64,000 bases of DNA from Denticeps clupeoides (Eukaryota; Chordata; Actinopteri; Clupeiformes; Denticipitidae), in the NCBI RefSeq assembly GCF_900700375.1, contig NC_041726.1:10208373-10272372 (forward strand), in the 5' to 3' direction. Positions within the stretch are counted from its first letter, which is position 1, and each line of letters begins with the position of its first letter. The notes under the pieces were generated by a model. It had not been told where the DNA came from. It saw only the letters and a program-made list of their open reading frames with translations, and searched no databases. Shown piece after piece: positions 1 to 13,250 of the stretch. The position numbers were made by a program, and so were the translations under genes.

Positions 1-1621
1 GATCAAACCCACATCACTGATTTTATTCATATACAATTCCGTGCATTTGTTAGTGGGGTGTTACCCTGGGTGACAGCGTCATGGCTATGGCCTTGCAAAT
101 GAAACGGAATTGATTTTGGAATTTTGGCTGCTCTCTCTAAAAACTGGCGGTAACGTTACGGTTCATACCTCGACTGTGATCCTTTATTGATAAGTTGCCC
201 TGGCCAGCACCTCCAGCTTCCTGAGCGTAGCGTCGTGCTCGTGTTAGCATGCCGCTAGCTGCACGCTACAAGGTCGCGCGGGAGGGTGGAAGGTCGCCGG
301 AGTGCAGCCGAGTGCGGCGAGATTAGTATTCACACGCTCCCCGCGCATCCTAAATATTTCAGCACTTCCAGCTGCTTGATGTTGGAGCGGATCACCCGGG
401 AGACGGGGCGGTGGGTGGGGAGGGGGGGTGCCCAGACTCATGTATACCTCCTCACTTATTCATGTGTTTATTTATTATTTGGTTGGGAGCGCTTCCCCTC
501 CCCGAGTCGGAGCCGCCGCCGTCATTAATTCATTAAAGCGGCCTCAGCCCCTTTCAGGCTTCTCTTTCTTCGCCTCTCGCTCCCTCGCTTATCTCTCTTC
601 CTCCGTAGGATCCCTCTCTCTCTCGCTGAGATAAGGCCGGAGTAACCGGAGCGGGTTGTTTCTGGCGGCGGCTGCTTGGTCACCTTCCACGCCGATCGAT
701 AAGCGTGGCGGAAGTGCAGGGACCTCCGCACGCTTCAGAACAGTCGCTCTTTTGTCCCCCCCGCCTCCCCTCTCGTTCTCATTTTTATCTTCCTCGGCTC
801 TCTGCTGTTTCCATCCTCCCCTCATGAACTCGAGCCGGAGCGGCTCTTCGGTGGGAACGATGGAGTGGCAGGCGGCTGCACACGCGAAACTCTCAACGCA
901 TGCAAATACAAACAGTGGGACCTGGTGAACCAACACACATAATGATCTGTAATTAAAACAAGGACTCTTACCACCTTTAATCCAACTGAACACAGTAAAC
1001 GAATCGATCAATTGATCAGTCAGGCTGTATGTACACAGCACCTTTTGTGCAAAATAGCAGTACAAGATGCAAGTACAATTTTCGTCATATAAATTGTGCG
1101 TGTATGTGTGTGTGCTACAGCTATTTTCATTCATTTCAAGCTCATTGTCGGACTGAATGCAGGTGTGTGCGTGTGTGTGTCTGTGTGTGAGAAGGGCCTC
1201 TCCCGGTTCTCGGGTCCCCGTGTCGGGGTTATGTATGGGGCTTTTGCTCCCAGAAGCCAGCAGGCCTGTCTGGATTATTGATGACCACGAAACACTGGAC
1301 CTCACACACTCCATCACGCAACACCTGCACTACACCATCCACAACCAGGCTGACACCTGGCCGCCTGGCAGAGGAGGACGATCGACGGGTCCAGGGCTGG
1401 GAAAAGGGAGAAGAGAAGAGCACTCGTCATTTCTCATCTCTGACCATGAACAGATCTGAAAATGCGCGCTGAGGGGACCGGTCAGGACAGCAAGGTTCTA
1501 CAACAGAGAGGCTCGTTTAAAATGGAGGCGCAAAATGATATATTTTAAAAATTTTCTCATTATCCATCTTTTATGTGAGGTTATCATTAACGTGCTGTGC
1601 GGTGTTGCTTTGGAAACAGCA

Positions 1622-1657
<36 letters not shown>

Positions 1658-2081
1658 AACTGCTCCCTCCTGCCTGTATGTGTGTGTGTATGTGTTTATA
1701 TATTCATTTCTGTGCTCATGTGCATCTGCATTTGAATGCATGTGTGTAGTCATGTGTTATTATGGTGTCTGTGTATTTGAGTATTTTGTGTTGTTTTCAG
1801 TATTCTATATTTGTTGGGACCATATGTCCTCAAAAAAAAACAAGATTTTACTAAAAGAGGAACTGTATGCATGCAGTAATAACACAACCAGTTTCTGGAT
1901 GTGTTATTAGAATGGCAATAGGTATTAGTATTAGTATGGTAAATCAGTATTTTGCCTAATAGGGACATGTTTTTCGGTGCCCAATAGGAAAGATTTACTA
2001 AAAAATGAGATTGTTCTTTGCATGTACTGTACATGTATATGCAGATTCACACACTGGCCAACTTGTGTCTTCTCTGTTCTG

Positions 2082-2121
<40 letters not shown>

Positions 2122-2199
2122 CTGTCTTGTATCTCTGTATGCATATGTGTGTCCTTCACCTCTCTCACAGGACTCTCTTCAGAACCTCATCTCTCTTCC

Positions 2200-2240
<41 letters not shown>

Positions 2241-2570
2241 CACCCCCTCTCTCATTAAAACTGTGCGCCTCGGCTTCTAATTAAATCCCACTTGAAAGTC
2301 TTAAAAGTCAGACTCAGATTGATTCAATTTGCATTTCTGAACAGGGAACATTGCCTAAAAGGATTAATAAATTGGTTGAAAATGCTTTTTTCTGCAATGG
2401 GCTGTTGTTACTTGTAAGTCGAAGCCCCCCTCCCTGCGACCCCCCAAACCGACCAATGGAACACACACAGAATTACTATACATGAACACACACATGACCT
2501 ACAGTGCATCACACAGGGTGAACTCTGGCAGTCCCCTTGTGCCATTACCTGTCAGAAGGAAAAGTGGTGT
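1..2570. other. gene-free left flank with a CpG-rich stretch (about 180-900)
   Basis: I recognise no protein gene here. Positions about 180-900 are GC- and CpG-rich with pyrimidine tracts, as in a promoter or 5' UTR, but I can tie them to no exon. From 1.1 kb on the DNA is richer in A/T and carries (TG)n tracts near 1623-1660 and 2083-2120 and a (TC)n tract near 2200-2245. The unique AT-rich stretch at 2270-2400 could be conserved non-coding DNA, but that needs an alignment. Confidence 0.5.
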
Positions 2571-3190
2571 TTTGGGGACCCACTTAACTTTAAACAAGAA
2601 AAGTCGGGCTGGCAAAGAGGGTTTTGGGGATCCGCTTAAGTTTAAACTGGAGAAGGGGGGCTGGGAAAGATGCATTTTGGGGACCCGCTAAGGTTTAAAC
2701 AGGAGAAGGGGGTGCTGGGAAAGAGGCATTTTGGGGACCTGCTAAGGTTTAAACAGGAGAAGGGGGGCTGGTAAAGAGGCATGTTGGGGACCCGCTTAAC
2801 TTTAAACAGGAGAACGGGCATGGGAAAGATGCATTTTGGGGACCCGCTAAGGTTTAAACAGGAGAAGGGGGGCTGGGAAAGAGGCATTTTGGGGACCTGC
2901 TAAGGTTTAAACAGGAGAAGGGGGGCTGGTAAAGAGGCATTTTGGGGACCCGCTTAACTTTAAACAGGAGAACGGGCATGGGAAAGAGGCATTTTGGGGA
3001 CCCGCTAAGGTTTAAACAGGAGAAGGGGGGGCTGGGAAAGAGGCATTTTGGGGACCTGCTAAGGTTTAAACAGGAGAAGGGGGGCTGGTAAAGAGGCATT
3101 TTGGGGACCCGCTTAACTTTAAACAGGAGAACGGGCATGGGAAAGAGGCATTTTGGGGACCCATTTAACTTTAAATAGAAGAAGGGGGCA
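2571..3190. repeat. minisatellite with a three-monomer higher-order unit
   Basis: About twelve monomers of 52-54 bp, each built around TTTTGGGGACCCGC and a TTTAAACAGGAGAA block, lie head to tail. Nine central monomers fall into types A, B and C. A starts at 2673, 2832 and 2990; B at 2727, 2885 and 3044; C at 2780, 2938 and 3097. The true period is therefore 158-159 bp. Type C has TTAACTTTAAAC and GAACGGGCAT, while A and B have TAAGGTTTAAAC. Two more diverged monomers precede (from about 2571 and 2622) and one follows (3149). The open minus-strand frames through it are a by-product of the low stop density. Confidence 0.9.
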
Positions 3191-3659
3191 ATGCAGATCA
3201 CTGCACATCAGTCCATTCAATTCAGGCACATGGAGAATTTTTGTGTGATTGTGAACATTGCATATCATTAATTGTTTGTGTACAGTCACATGACAGTTCA
3301 CTGTAATCACACTTAATTTCCTGTAAATATCTTTGGCCCGTTCCTCTCTCAGATCATGTGACTCCAGGCCACAGCTGTGGTTTTACTGGAACCAACTGGT
3401 CACACAGTCCATGTCTCACACAGCAGTCAGTGAGGACGAGTCTCCTGACTGTGACTCAGAACAACAGTGACTCCTTGTGGTTGGCATGACACGTGACATA
3501 TGGGAAACTGCTACTGACGCTTTCTCAACACGACCATGAAAATATCATTAACCTGAACAACACTGAACTCAAAATTATCACACAAAACGATATTATGTGA
3601 TACATTAACACCTTATTATAAGTCTGTACATCTGTTACGTAACACAGTGCATGGAAACG

Positions 3660-3842
3660 TGAAGTTATTGTGAAATACTGCAGATCATCATGGTGCACAC
3701 AACAAAATGTGTCTTCTACATTTTGTGAGGTGCCATGTGTAGGGACGATATTTTTGCCCAGTGGTACCTCAGTGGTAAGTTGGCAGTTCAAAATTTGAAC
3801 CGGTGACCTTCTGGTTATGTGTCCACTTCACTAGGCCACCCT
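3660..3842 (-). mobile_element. tRNA-derived SINE, family B, decayed
   Basis: Read on the minus strand it starts with a tRNA-like head (GGCCTAGTGAAG, then a box-B-like GGTTCAAATT). The body follows, with remnants of the TGGTGCACAC and ACTTC tail segments seen in better copies such as 62372-62617. It is strongly diverged and has small deletions. Confidence 0.7.
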
Positions 3843-4167
3843 CTACAATAGGTGAGTATTTCCTTCTCATAAGTTGAACTGGAGAATTGAGTTGATAATT
3901 AAATCATCACCAGTCATAGTTTTATAGGCCAGAGAACATAATTAATTATCTGTTTCTTTTAACTATGGCCTTGTATCGAAATAGAGGTTACAGGTCAAAC
4001 GCTGAGCCTTGTTATTTTACTGCACCATCTAGTGGTCACACAGTGAACATGGCGCTCTCGCTTCGTGACTATATATCCAGAGATTTATTAAGTCCTCATA
4101 TTTAAATGTATCGAAGATTCAGCAATGGAGAATGGGTGAGCAGGATTAGAGAACAACCTGCAACTAG

Positions 4168-4330
4168 TGAAATTGAACTTATTGTCATTGTGAAACACCG
4201 CTGCAGAGCACACAGTGACACAATGAAATGTGTCCTCTGCTTTTAACCATCACCCTTGGTGAAGCATTGGACAGCCATGACAGGTGCACGGGGAGCAGTG
4301 TGTGGGGACGGTGCTTTGCTCAGTGGCTCG
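4168..4330 (-). mobile_element. SINE family B, 3' part only
   Basis: The minus strand matches the body and tail of family B: the CCGTCCCCACACACTGCTCC segment, the CTGTCATGGCTG segment and the tail ending in AATTTCACT. The tRNA-like head is missing, so this is a truncated copy. It is recognised by comparison with the copies at 46588 and 62372. Confidence 0.7.
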
Positions 4331-5841
4331 AGATTCATTCTCGGCAATGCAACGGTCAGCCATCCTGACCTTACGGCCATCAGCAATTCGGAGTTTATAT
4401 GAAACAGCTGTCACAGATGGAGATGGATGTGGTGGACACCATAACTTTGGTCAGGAGGTCTTTTATTTGTATACAGTTGTCAGTGTCCCCCTACGGGGTC
4501 TTTCCAACTGTAGAAGGTGAAGGTGGGCTTCCATCTCTTGGTGGAGGAAGAGTGTGACAGGCTGCTGCCTGATTCCTGTTGCTGGTCAAATGGGAGGTGG
4601 AGTAGAGAAGATTTGTACCGACGCAGGGGCTGATGACTGACAGCTGTCCACACCTTCAGCAGTAGATTAGTGACGGGGTGCTGGCTGATTGACAGGTGTC
4701 TCTACCTATGGTCTTGTGTGGATAACAGATGACTGACAGCCAAGGCCCAGGAGAGCGGACATCCATTCTACCATCTCCTCCAGCAACAGCAGAGTGGATT
4801 TAAGAACTATAGATTTCAACAGCTATCCGTGTACCAATTACTAATCGGCTTATTATGATGATTTAGACCAAAGGTTTTACTCTGTCCTGATCTCAAGTGT
4901 TTCTTCCATTCATTTTGGAAGGTGGTCCTCCACAAGCATGAGTCCTTCAGCTGTGTTCTTTAGATCATATTTAATCACCTGACAAATGTTCTGAATTAAG
5001 CTCCCATAAATGACATTGAACCGCAACATTTTACTGAAAATACACAGAATAAAGTATGCACCACAGCCATCGAGTAGGATGTTGTCACTCTGCATATTCA
5101 AATTCAAATGAATCTTTTTACTACATCATCACTTAAGTTGAGTATAAGGGGTTGTACTGTGTCTGACTTTGCCTCGTTACCATCTTATCAGAGAGCTTGG
5201 TGGTGATTCGCTGCATTTCCCTGTTGATCATGGTGCAGGGACCCGTACTTCCTGGTGAAATGCTGCCCCCTGTCCAGAAGGTAAAATTCTGGCTCCCAGG
5301 CCTGGAGACGAGCTGGAACCCAGCAGGTGGCACTGGTGCTGCGTCACCTACCCCTCCTGTAAGAGGGCGGAGGAACCCGATAATGTGTCATTAAAAGTGG
5401 ACATGAGTCACCGTATCTGCCTGTCTGTGTGTGTTTTGCCCGACCAGGTGTCCACCCTGCTTTTGCTTCCTTCCTGTGTCTGTTTCTGTGCGTGTGTTTG
5501 TGAGTGAGCGTGTGTGTGTGTGTTATCAGTTTTCAGGTCTGCTCCATTTGGTCATGCATGAAACATCTGCAGCCACTCTCTCTCTCTCTCTCTCTCTCTC
5601 GCTCTCCCTCTCTCATTCGCTCTCTTACTTTTTCTCTTTCTTAGTCACTGTTCTATTTGCGTGGACAGCTTGAGGATTCTGTACACACACACACGCACAC
5701 ACAGCAGCTGTGTTTGACTCAGCCTCCTTCATTTACTGCAGTCAGCCTCACTGCTACTATAAGCATGAAGCACGTCTGAGTGGCTCTCGGCTCCACCGAC
5801 CCACTAAGTGCCACCCTGATGAGTCACCATGAGCCTACACA

Positions 5842-5878
<37 letters not shown>

Positions 5879-8531
5879 TGTGCTTATGCACATGTGCACA
5901 ACAGAGACTCAGTGCTGTGCGACTGTCGCCTTACACAACCACACCACATGAGGATGTGGCCACCTCCTGGATTCCAGCCCACATATATGTGTGTTTGTAT
6001 GTGTGTGTGAGTGTGTTAGTGTGTGGGTTTTGTGAGCAGTTGCTGCATTTGCATGAGTCAGCAGCAGGGCTTACATCACGGCATAAGAGACATGCAGCTT
6101 AGAAAAATCCCCATGCTGCCATTGGACAGGTGACTCAGTGTGTGTGTGTGTGTTGACTGCAGACAGGCTGTGTGTGTATGTCTGTTGTTTGTTATGATTC
6201 ATGCATGTTCTGGGGCTCCTGTTTGGTTCCTGTTTCCATGTTATTGTCATTAGAACGTCTGTTTTTTTTCCTCACTGCCACTGTGACTCCACCCACCGCC
6301 ACCCCTGCCATGTTGAAATCCAATCAGAAATGACATCAACCACGCCAGGCCACCAAAGGTTTATTTTAAGTCTTCTGTTCTCCCGGCCGCCTCCTCGTCC
6401 GTCAGCCAGGGCCTGTCTTGGGTTCCTGCGTTTCTCTCTCGTGGGCGTCAGCTCACATCAACAGACCTGGCTGGATCTGGTTCAGGAACCTCGTAAGAGC
6501 TGATGGAGGAATCATCAAAGAAAACAAGTGCATGAAGGTGCAGGCTCAAAAACCAGGCTGAATCCAAGAGAAACCAACAGATCAGAGGCCGTTCCGCTGT
6601 GTTCCATCTGGTTCTGACATGGTTCTCTGTTCTTTGTTTCACCATAGTTCCATTTGTCATCTGTTCACTCGTGTCCCTCTTGTTTATCAGAAGGTACAAA
6701 CAGTGTCCACCCTGTTCAGCAGAACCAAATGTGTATCTTTAATCCTTCTTAAGGGAAAAAAATGACCTGGGTTTGTTCTGTGGCCATCAAGGACACATTC
6801 TTGAACTGAAGGAGTTCCGTTCCCTGTAAAGGAGCAGAACGTGAATGTATATGAAGGTCCGGCTGACATGAGATGAGATGAGACTAGCAGCTCGGGCCTA
6901 CCTGGACGAATGATAACTCACATCTGACTAACGGTCTATTTTAAACCCTGCGCTTGCGTCGAATGGTGGGGGGGGGTTTGCGAAATGAGAACACGGATGC
7001 AAAGTGATTGAGAAACAGAAGGTGAGTCATGGTGCTCATGGCGACCGTGTAAGTATGCGCGAGAGAGAGCGTTCGATACTGCAAGTGCCACTGCCGCTGA
7101 TGCATTCGGCTTGAAGGCATCCAGGTCGGGGACCAGATAACTGCTGTCCCTCGAATTAGCTGCTTTTTGTTGTTGGACGTGGCGGCTTTATCAGCTCCTC
7201 GGAGCGTCATGGCCTCCCTGCTGCCCGGGAGAGCGGGGTGGGGGCTAGACGTGTCCTCAGGGACACTGTGTTCTATGAGATCCTGATGCTGACGCACTCC
7301 GAGCCCATTGTTGGGTGCCGGTGACGTCCAAACAGCCATGCAAATCACAGGAACACTGAAGTGGTGGCAGTGCCGGGGCTTGGTGAACCAGGGTGACAGG
7401 CAACGTTGGCAGTTAAAGCACAAAGATAACAAATCATTTACTGTAACAGCTCATTTAACGTCTTATTCCAGATATTCAGCTAATTCTGCATTACTCAGTA
7501 CCGGTCGGTCAGCTGCTGTTTATTCCAGAATTTTCACCAATGCAGAGAAAAGTGTCCACATTAAGATGTGGACATGTGTGGATATTGTTTGGAGAAAATC
7601 GCAAGGATCTGATCAACATTGCGACAACAAGCGAACTGTGATACAAGACGACTGGGTCAGAACAACACAGTCTTATTGGGCGTTCCTGGTAAGGAGTCAT
7701 TCGTAAGCAGCAGAAGTAGGACAACACCCCATAACTCAGACCACCCTGTCTAGCTGAGAACACACCATGCATCACGGTCTGCTGTGTGCGGGGCGGCCAG
7801 GCGGAGCAGGTAAAAAGCCGCTGGCAATGGATTGTGCTCTTAATTCACCGTGTTTATGACTTGGAGGTGTCATTTAAAGAATGCGGGCACTATTTAACTG
7901 TATGGTGCATGTTGTCAATGTATTGTGGGCTTTTTTATTATGTTAGGTTATGTCTGTTTTCAGCACGGGTGCCAAAGGCACATCACTCATACTGGCTACA
8001 CATCCCCTGTTGCCATCATTAGGTTTCCAGTTTCATTAATTTATTTACTTATTGGTAACCAACCTAGTGAACAGTGAGGTACCCACTGCTTCAGCTTCAG
8101 TATCCATTTATAGTTCCACACAATTACGCATACACACTGTTTCACACTTTCACCATGGTTTTCCTGGTCTGGCAGAATAAATGTTCCCAAGGAAACGCGA
8201 GCCCTGGGAGAACGGTGCCTTTATAGGCCAGCTTGGGACACGGGACAAGGGTGTTTGATATAGGGATGCAAGTGTTTATTTGTTTTTGCTGTGATTATTT
8301 TGTTAATGTATAAATGTTCTTTGTGGCATTTGAGTCATGTCCTTTGTCTTATGAAATGGTATTTTGTGAATATGTATGAAGATATATTGATATATAGAAA
8401 TCTAGAGTTGACCTGAATATGACCGCCTACTTTTCCCCCCTGCCATCTTGAGCTCACCCTTGTGTGGGTCAAGGTCAGGTTGGCGGTTCAGGGATTGAGG
8501 AGCAGGAGTGCAACAGCTTGTTGTGAATCTG

Positions 8532-8534
<3 letters not shown>

Positions 8535-8579
<45 letters not shown>

Positions 8580-8586
8580 CATATAT
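8535..8586. repeat. TA/CA microsatellite
   Basis: A (TA)n run passes directly into a (CA)n run and back to TA. It lies directly beside the LTR-like element that follows, which could reflect a preferred insertion site or chance. Confidence 0.85.
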
Positions 8587-8588
8587 CA

Positions 8589-8882
8589 TGGCTGTTTGGC
8601 TTGGCGAGTGATGGCAGGTGATCTGAGAACTTGATGATGAAGAAGGATGCATTTGCACAACATCACGAAACAGGGGGTTTAATACGTGATGATCAGGACA
8701 GGGGAGACATCCGGTAACAGGTGAACATGTAACATCGACCTGACAGTGAACAGACAAAAAACAGGGCAGCTTTATACAATCAGACACAGGTGAAAACGAT
8801 TAGGAAACAATACACAGGATGAACATGAATCTTCAGACCAAATCCTGGACTGGAGTAACCCCTTCCGGACCGGATCATGACA
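8589..8882 (-). mobile_element. solo LTR-like fossil, retroelement family uncertain
   Basis: On the minus strand about 294 bp start with TGTCATGATCCGG and end in CA. Inside are a TATAAAG promoter-like box and an ATTAAA polyadenylation-like signal, in the order expected of U3-R-U5. No internal coding region adjoins it, so it looks like a solo long terminal repeat or an LTR fragment left after recombination. Gypsy-like origin is my best guess but the family is not secure. It is an old, inactive copy. Confidence 0.5.
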
Positions 8883-10964
8883 TTATATATTGATGAGTAT
8901 GATGGCCGGTTAGGATAGGATAGGATAAACCTTCTTAGTCCCACAAGTGGGAAATTGCATGTGTCACGGCAGAAAGTGTATAGCAGGTAAGAGCAGCAAA
9001 AAATAAATATGTATATGTATTTATCTACACTTTTTTTTCAGTATTTTTTTATTAGAATTTTTGAGCACTTCCCGTATTGTAACCTGCACCTTTTTCCCTT
9101 CACTACACCGGGTGTGTTTGGCTTTGTTGTTTGGTTGAAGTGCCGAGTGTAGACAGGACGTGGACATTCCTGCTTCACAGGTCAACATTATCACATACAA
9201 TAAACACATTCTTTGGGTTTTGATGAGTTACATGAGCCAACTGACTGCTGAATTTGTGAAATTGTTCACATTCATTTGTTCCTGTTTTTACAAAATGACC
9301 AATATTCAACATTTGCACTGTAAGGGGGCAGTGGTGGCCTAGCGGTTAAGGAAGTGGCCTCGTAATCAGAACGTTGCTGGTTCAAATCCCGTTTTGTTGT
9401 GTCACCATGTGCTGTGCTGCAGTGATTCTCAATCACTTCAATTTCACTTTAAAAATCAATTCTGGAGCTTGGTAAATGTATAAGTAAAATGTACTAATAT
9501 ACAATAATGATGTCAGTGAGTGAGCTAAATTTGGGTAAATCATACCCACCGTACCCAGTTTTTAAGTGTAAGAGCAGTCACATAAAAAAACTGAATAAAA
9601 ACGATCTATTGAAGTTGCTTAAAATATACCTAATTATATTGGTCAGTGAGCTAAATCTAAAATAATTAGGTTAATCATACCCAATTTGTAAGAGTAAGAG
9701 TGTAAGAGTAGCTAATTAAAAAACAGAATAACATTAACCCAAACCGAATGTGTTCTGGACCACCATGTGCACAAGCGTCATACAGCCCAAATTTTTTGCA
9801 TGGGTTAATTTGCATGTGCCTGCCTATTGGTAAGCAAGCAAGGTTCATGCATTGCTTGTCACTGTAGGTGATGCTGTGGGGACAATAGTGTTCATTACTG
9901 CATTGATAGCATTGGAGAAGGGGAGGGGATGGCCCGAACAAGGAGGCTACTGTGGGCACACACCGCTTGGTTGATGGTTTGGTGACTGTGTGCCGATAAG
10001 TTTAGGAAAGTGCAGGGTTCGCTGTGATAATTTGGGGTACTCCTGTCTCTCCCACTATTATATGTCTCTAGCTGAATTATGTAATGCCAGCCTGAATTGT
10101 GTATTTTATGGTTAATTAATTAAACAGTATGACGTTATCAGCTGCATTTGAAATTAGATTGGGGGTAAATCTCAAATTCCCTGACCAGGTTAAACTGATG
10201 AGTTATTAGTAAGTGTTACTAAATGGGTTTAACAAATGAGAACAAGATAAAGTCTTTTTTTATGAGTTATTAGTTTCAGAATGCACTGATAAGCGTTACC
10301 TAATTTGTTTAGGTATTTCTTAACATTGTAAATAAGGTACAATTTATTAATAATATTCAGATCAGTTAGTTAGATTTTACTCTGTTTGGTTGAGTATTTC
10401 TTAACTTTAAATGTAAGATACTACTTACTAAAAATATTGCATAGTAAGCTAAACAAACTGCATAAATTGTTAGATCAACTTTATTGGGTAGATTCTACAG
10501 GTTATTTTTATAGTGTAGTCATAAAGATTTTCATTTCTGTGTTAAAAAAACAAAAATAGGAAAAACAGAGGATGACACGACTCTTCATCATCCTCGCTGT
10601 CTGCAGAAACATACTGTTGTTCATCAATCCAGTTCAGCTGTCAGGTCTGTATTCAGCCTAGAGGAGGAGGCGGGGCTTCCAGACAAAGACAAACATGGCT
10701 GACAACACTGAGCACTACTTTTTGTGTGTGTGCGTGTTAGTGGGTGTGTTTGTTTGTGACTGGCTGTTTGTGAGCAGGTGGCTGGGAATGGAATTTTAGG
10801 AAGCCTCGCCTTATTCATACTGTGTGCACAAACACACACACATAAAACACAGAAGTAGGTATGATAAGGGTTTAGATTGTGTAAATGTTGATGTGCATAT
10901 AGCTGAAGGCTGTCAACCGTCTTTACAGTCGTTGTTGTGCACTGATTCTAATATTAATTTTAAT
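8883..10964. other. gene-free, AT-rich stretch with small duplications
   Basis: No gene is recognised. Positions 8917-8990 resemble a widespread teleost retroelement tail (GGATA repeats, then a 'cccacaagtgggaaatt' block). Around 9517-9600 and 9642-9735 there is an imperfect local duplication sharing AGTGAGCTAAAT and AATCATACCCA. The stretch 10190-10520 is AT-rich with loosely repeated TGAGTTATTAGT and GTATTTCTTAAC words. Confidence 0.45.
9324..9450 (+). mobile_element. tRNA-derived SINE, family B, internally deleted
   Basis: It begins with a clear tRNA-like head containing GTGGCCTAGCGGTTAAGG and the box-B-like GGTTCAAATCCC. It then jumps to the tail ending AATTTCACTTT. The middle, present in the 62372 copy, is missing. 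Confidence 0.8.
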
Positions 10965-11768
10965 GTAGGTTACATTGTCACACCGGTTGTATATTAGGTT
11001 TAATGGTCGTTACATTGTTACACTGGATGTGTATTTGGTTTGTTACACCGGGTGCATATTCTGTTTAATGATGGTTACATTGTTACACCAGGTGTACATT
11101 CGTTTTAATGGTTACATTGTTACACCGATTGTAATATTAGGTTTAATTGTGGTAACACTGTTACGCCAGTTGTAATATTCGGTTTAATGGTGGTAACATT
11201 GTTACACTGGTTGTAAAATTTGGTTTAATGGTGATTACATTGTTACACCTGTTGTATGTTCGGTTTAATGATGGTTACATTGTTACACCGGGTGTACATT
11301 CGGTTTAATGGTTACATTGTTACACCAGTTGTAATATTAGGTTTAATGGTGGTAACACTGTTACACCAGTTGTAATTTTATGTTTAATTGTGGTAACATT
11401 GTTACACCTATTGTATATTCGATTTAATGGTGTTACATTGTCACACCGATTGTAATATTAGGTTTAATGGTGGTAACACTGTTGCACCAGTTGTAATATT
11501 CGGTTTAATGGTGGTAACATTGTTACACTGGTTGTAAAATTTGGTTTAATGGTGATTAAATTGTTATACCTGTTGTATATTCGGTTTAATGGTGGTTACA
11601 TTGTTAAACCGGTTGTAATATTTGGTTTAATGATGGTTACATTGTTACACTGATTATAATATTAGTTTTAATGATGGTTACATTGTTACACTGGTTGTAT
11701 ATTTGGTTTAATGAGGACTATATTGATACACAGGTTGTAATATTCGGTTTAATGATGGTTACATTGTA
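10965..11768. repeat. 40-bp minisatellite with longer-range periodicity
   Basis: About twenty head-to-tail copies of a 38-41-bp unit with consensus words GGTTTAATGGTGG, ACATTGTTACACC and TTGTAATATT. Variant monomers recur in the same order about 320 bp apart: the TTGTAAAATTTGG variant is at 11211 and again at 11532. This implies amplification in blocks of about eight monomers. No coding potential is evident. Confidence 0.9.
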
Positions 11769-12371
11769 GCTTTGAAAGCAGTTGTCACATGAGACTTTTT
11801 TATTTCAACCATGAAATTAGGAGAACAAGGAGTCTACAGCACTTCATACCATTTATTTGTTTCATAAAACCATAAGAAGGTTAAAAAACACCATGTAAAC
11901 TGCAACATGTTTCATAAGGCTGGCTACCAAGGAACAATAACGGAGGCACTTTTCCAGGAACATGCTCTACAGGAAACTCATCACTTCACCTGAGGTGCAC
12001 TCTGTCTGCAGGGGGGTGTGCCGAGGGAATAGATCTGGAAGCAACTTCAGGCCAGATCCGCCCCCCAGGCCCCCAGGCTCTACCCCACCTGTCCAAACAG
12101 GCCTGTCTGTCAAGCAGTGGGACCAAGAGGCTGAAAGACAGAGCAGAAAGACAGAGGAATAAAGTAAAGGTCATGTGTGACTCTGTACAAGTGACCCACA
12201 ATCAAGGAAAGCCAGTGACCTTGATTATGAATCCTCACAACTCATCAGATATTTAGGAAGTACTTCTCAGCTGATATGGTGAGCAACACGTCCTTCTTGC
12301 TGAAGATGAATTTTGTGTGTCTACTTACTAGATTTATTTTGGGGTTCAATAAATAAACAAACAAACAAACA

Positions 12372-12419
<48 letters not shown>

Positions 12420-13250
12420 GACTATAATAATGTTAATAAAATAAAATTGTACATTAAGTTAGAGCAGTTTAGAGGAAATAGAAAGCAAGAATTGATGAGA
12501 GAACAAAACCGAGAAAAGCCAACAGAGAAACTGGCAAGGAAAAGGGCGTGGTCAGTCACTGTAGGTGTGGGCTAGAGAGATAGAGCACTGCAGAAAAGGG
12601 TGGGGATTCGGAGGATTGTCTGCTGTCTGGGTCAAAATGAGACAAGGTGATTCCCATTCACTTTGCACTGGGAAATGACACACGTACACACACACACACA
12701 CACACACACAGTTTATATGTGATATCGGCAGCATGGGAGTTCAGGTGTCTGTTGAGGTGTGTTGCTCACTGGCCCTCATGTTTGAGTTTGGACTCATATG
12801 TTCTGGTCTCTCCTGGTCCGGCTGAGTCGGCCTGACTGGGTCAGAGAGGGTCAGGACAGGGTAAGACAGATGCACTGAGAGAACAGATGAGATTAGCTCG
12901 CTGCGTTCCCTGTGCTGACACAGGGGTTATCGTCATGGTTACACCTGTGGTGTAAACCCAGAGCACCGGGCCAGGGCTTCTTCTGCATTGTGTGTTTGTT
13001 AGTTGGTGGTTTCTTTTTTTACTGTAGCCACATTTTACTGCTCTCATCTAATACTGATGGCCAAAAGATCGTTCAGCATTCAGTTCCTTGGCCAAGCTGA
13101 TCAGGACACATTTAATCATCGCTGTTACATAATTACCATTCATACTTATTTTAAACAAACAGAAAGAAATTATTCTATTAGAGGACCAGAGGGCCACATT
13201 TGGGCCTCAGACTATAACTGGTAATAAGTTTGTAATATTAAGTCACATTA
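11769..13250. other. gene-free stretch
   Basis: No gene is recognised. The stretch contains an (AT)n microsatellite at about 12377-12414, a (CA)n tract at 12688-12711 and otherwise unique sequence. Confidence 0.5.

Larger units (their letters stand above)
3191..8588. other. gene-free stretch with SINE remnants and microsatellites
   Basis: No exon with credible borders or a known family is visible. The stretch contains two minus-strand SINE remnants (annotated separately), TC- and TG-rich tracts near 5578-5655, 5845-5875 and 6139-6155, and ordinary unique DNA. A possible regulatory cluster near 7300-7345 is listed under findings. Confidence 0.5.

Noticed and set aside
589-1317. 242-codon minus-strand frame
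   Set aside because: It contains no recognisable domain, reads through TG-type simple sequence, and lacks splice or start context.
2571-3190. CRISPR-like array
   Set aside because: The repeats are contiguous monomers without unique spacers in a vertebrate genome.
2642-3310. Cys/Leu/Pro-rich minus-strand reading frames with internal repeats
   Set aside because: They are translations of the minisatellite. The repeat alternates 158 and 159 bp, so no frame is preserved, and no gene signals surround it.
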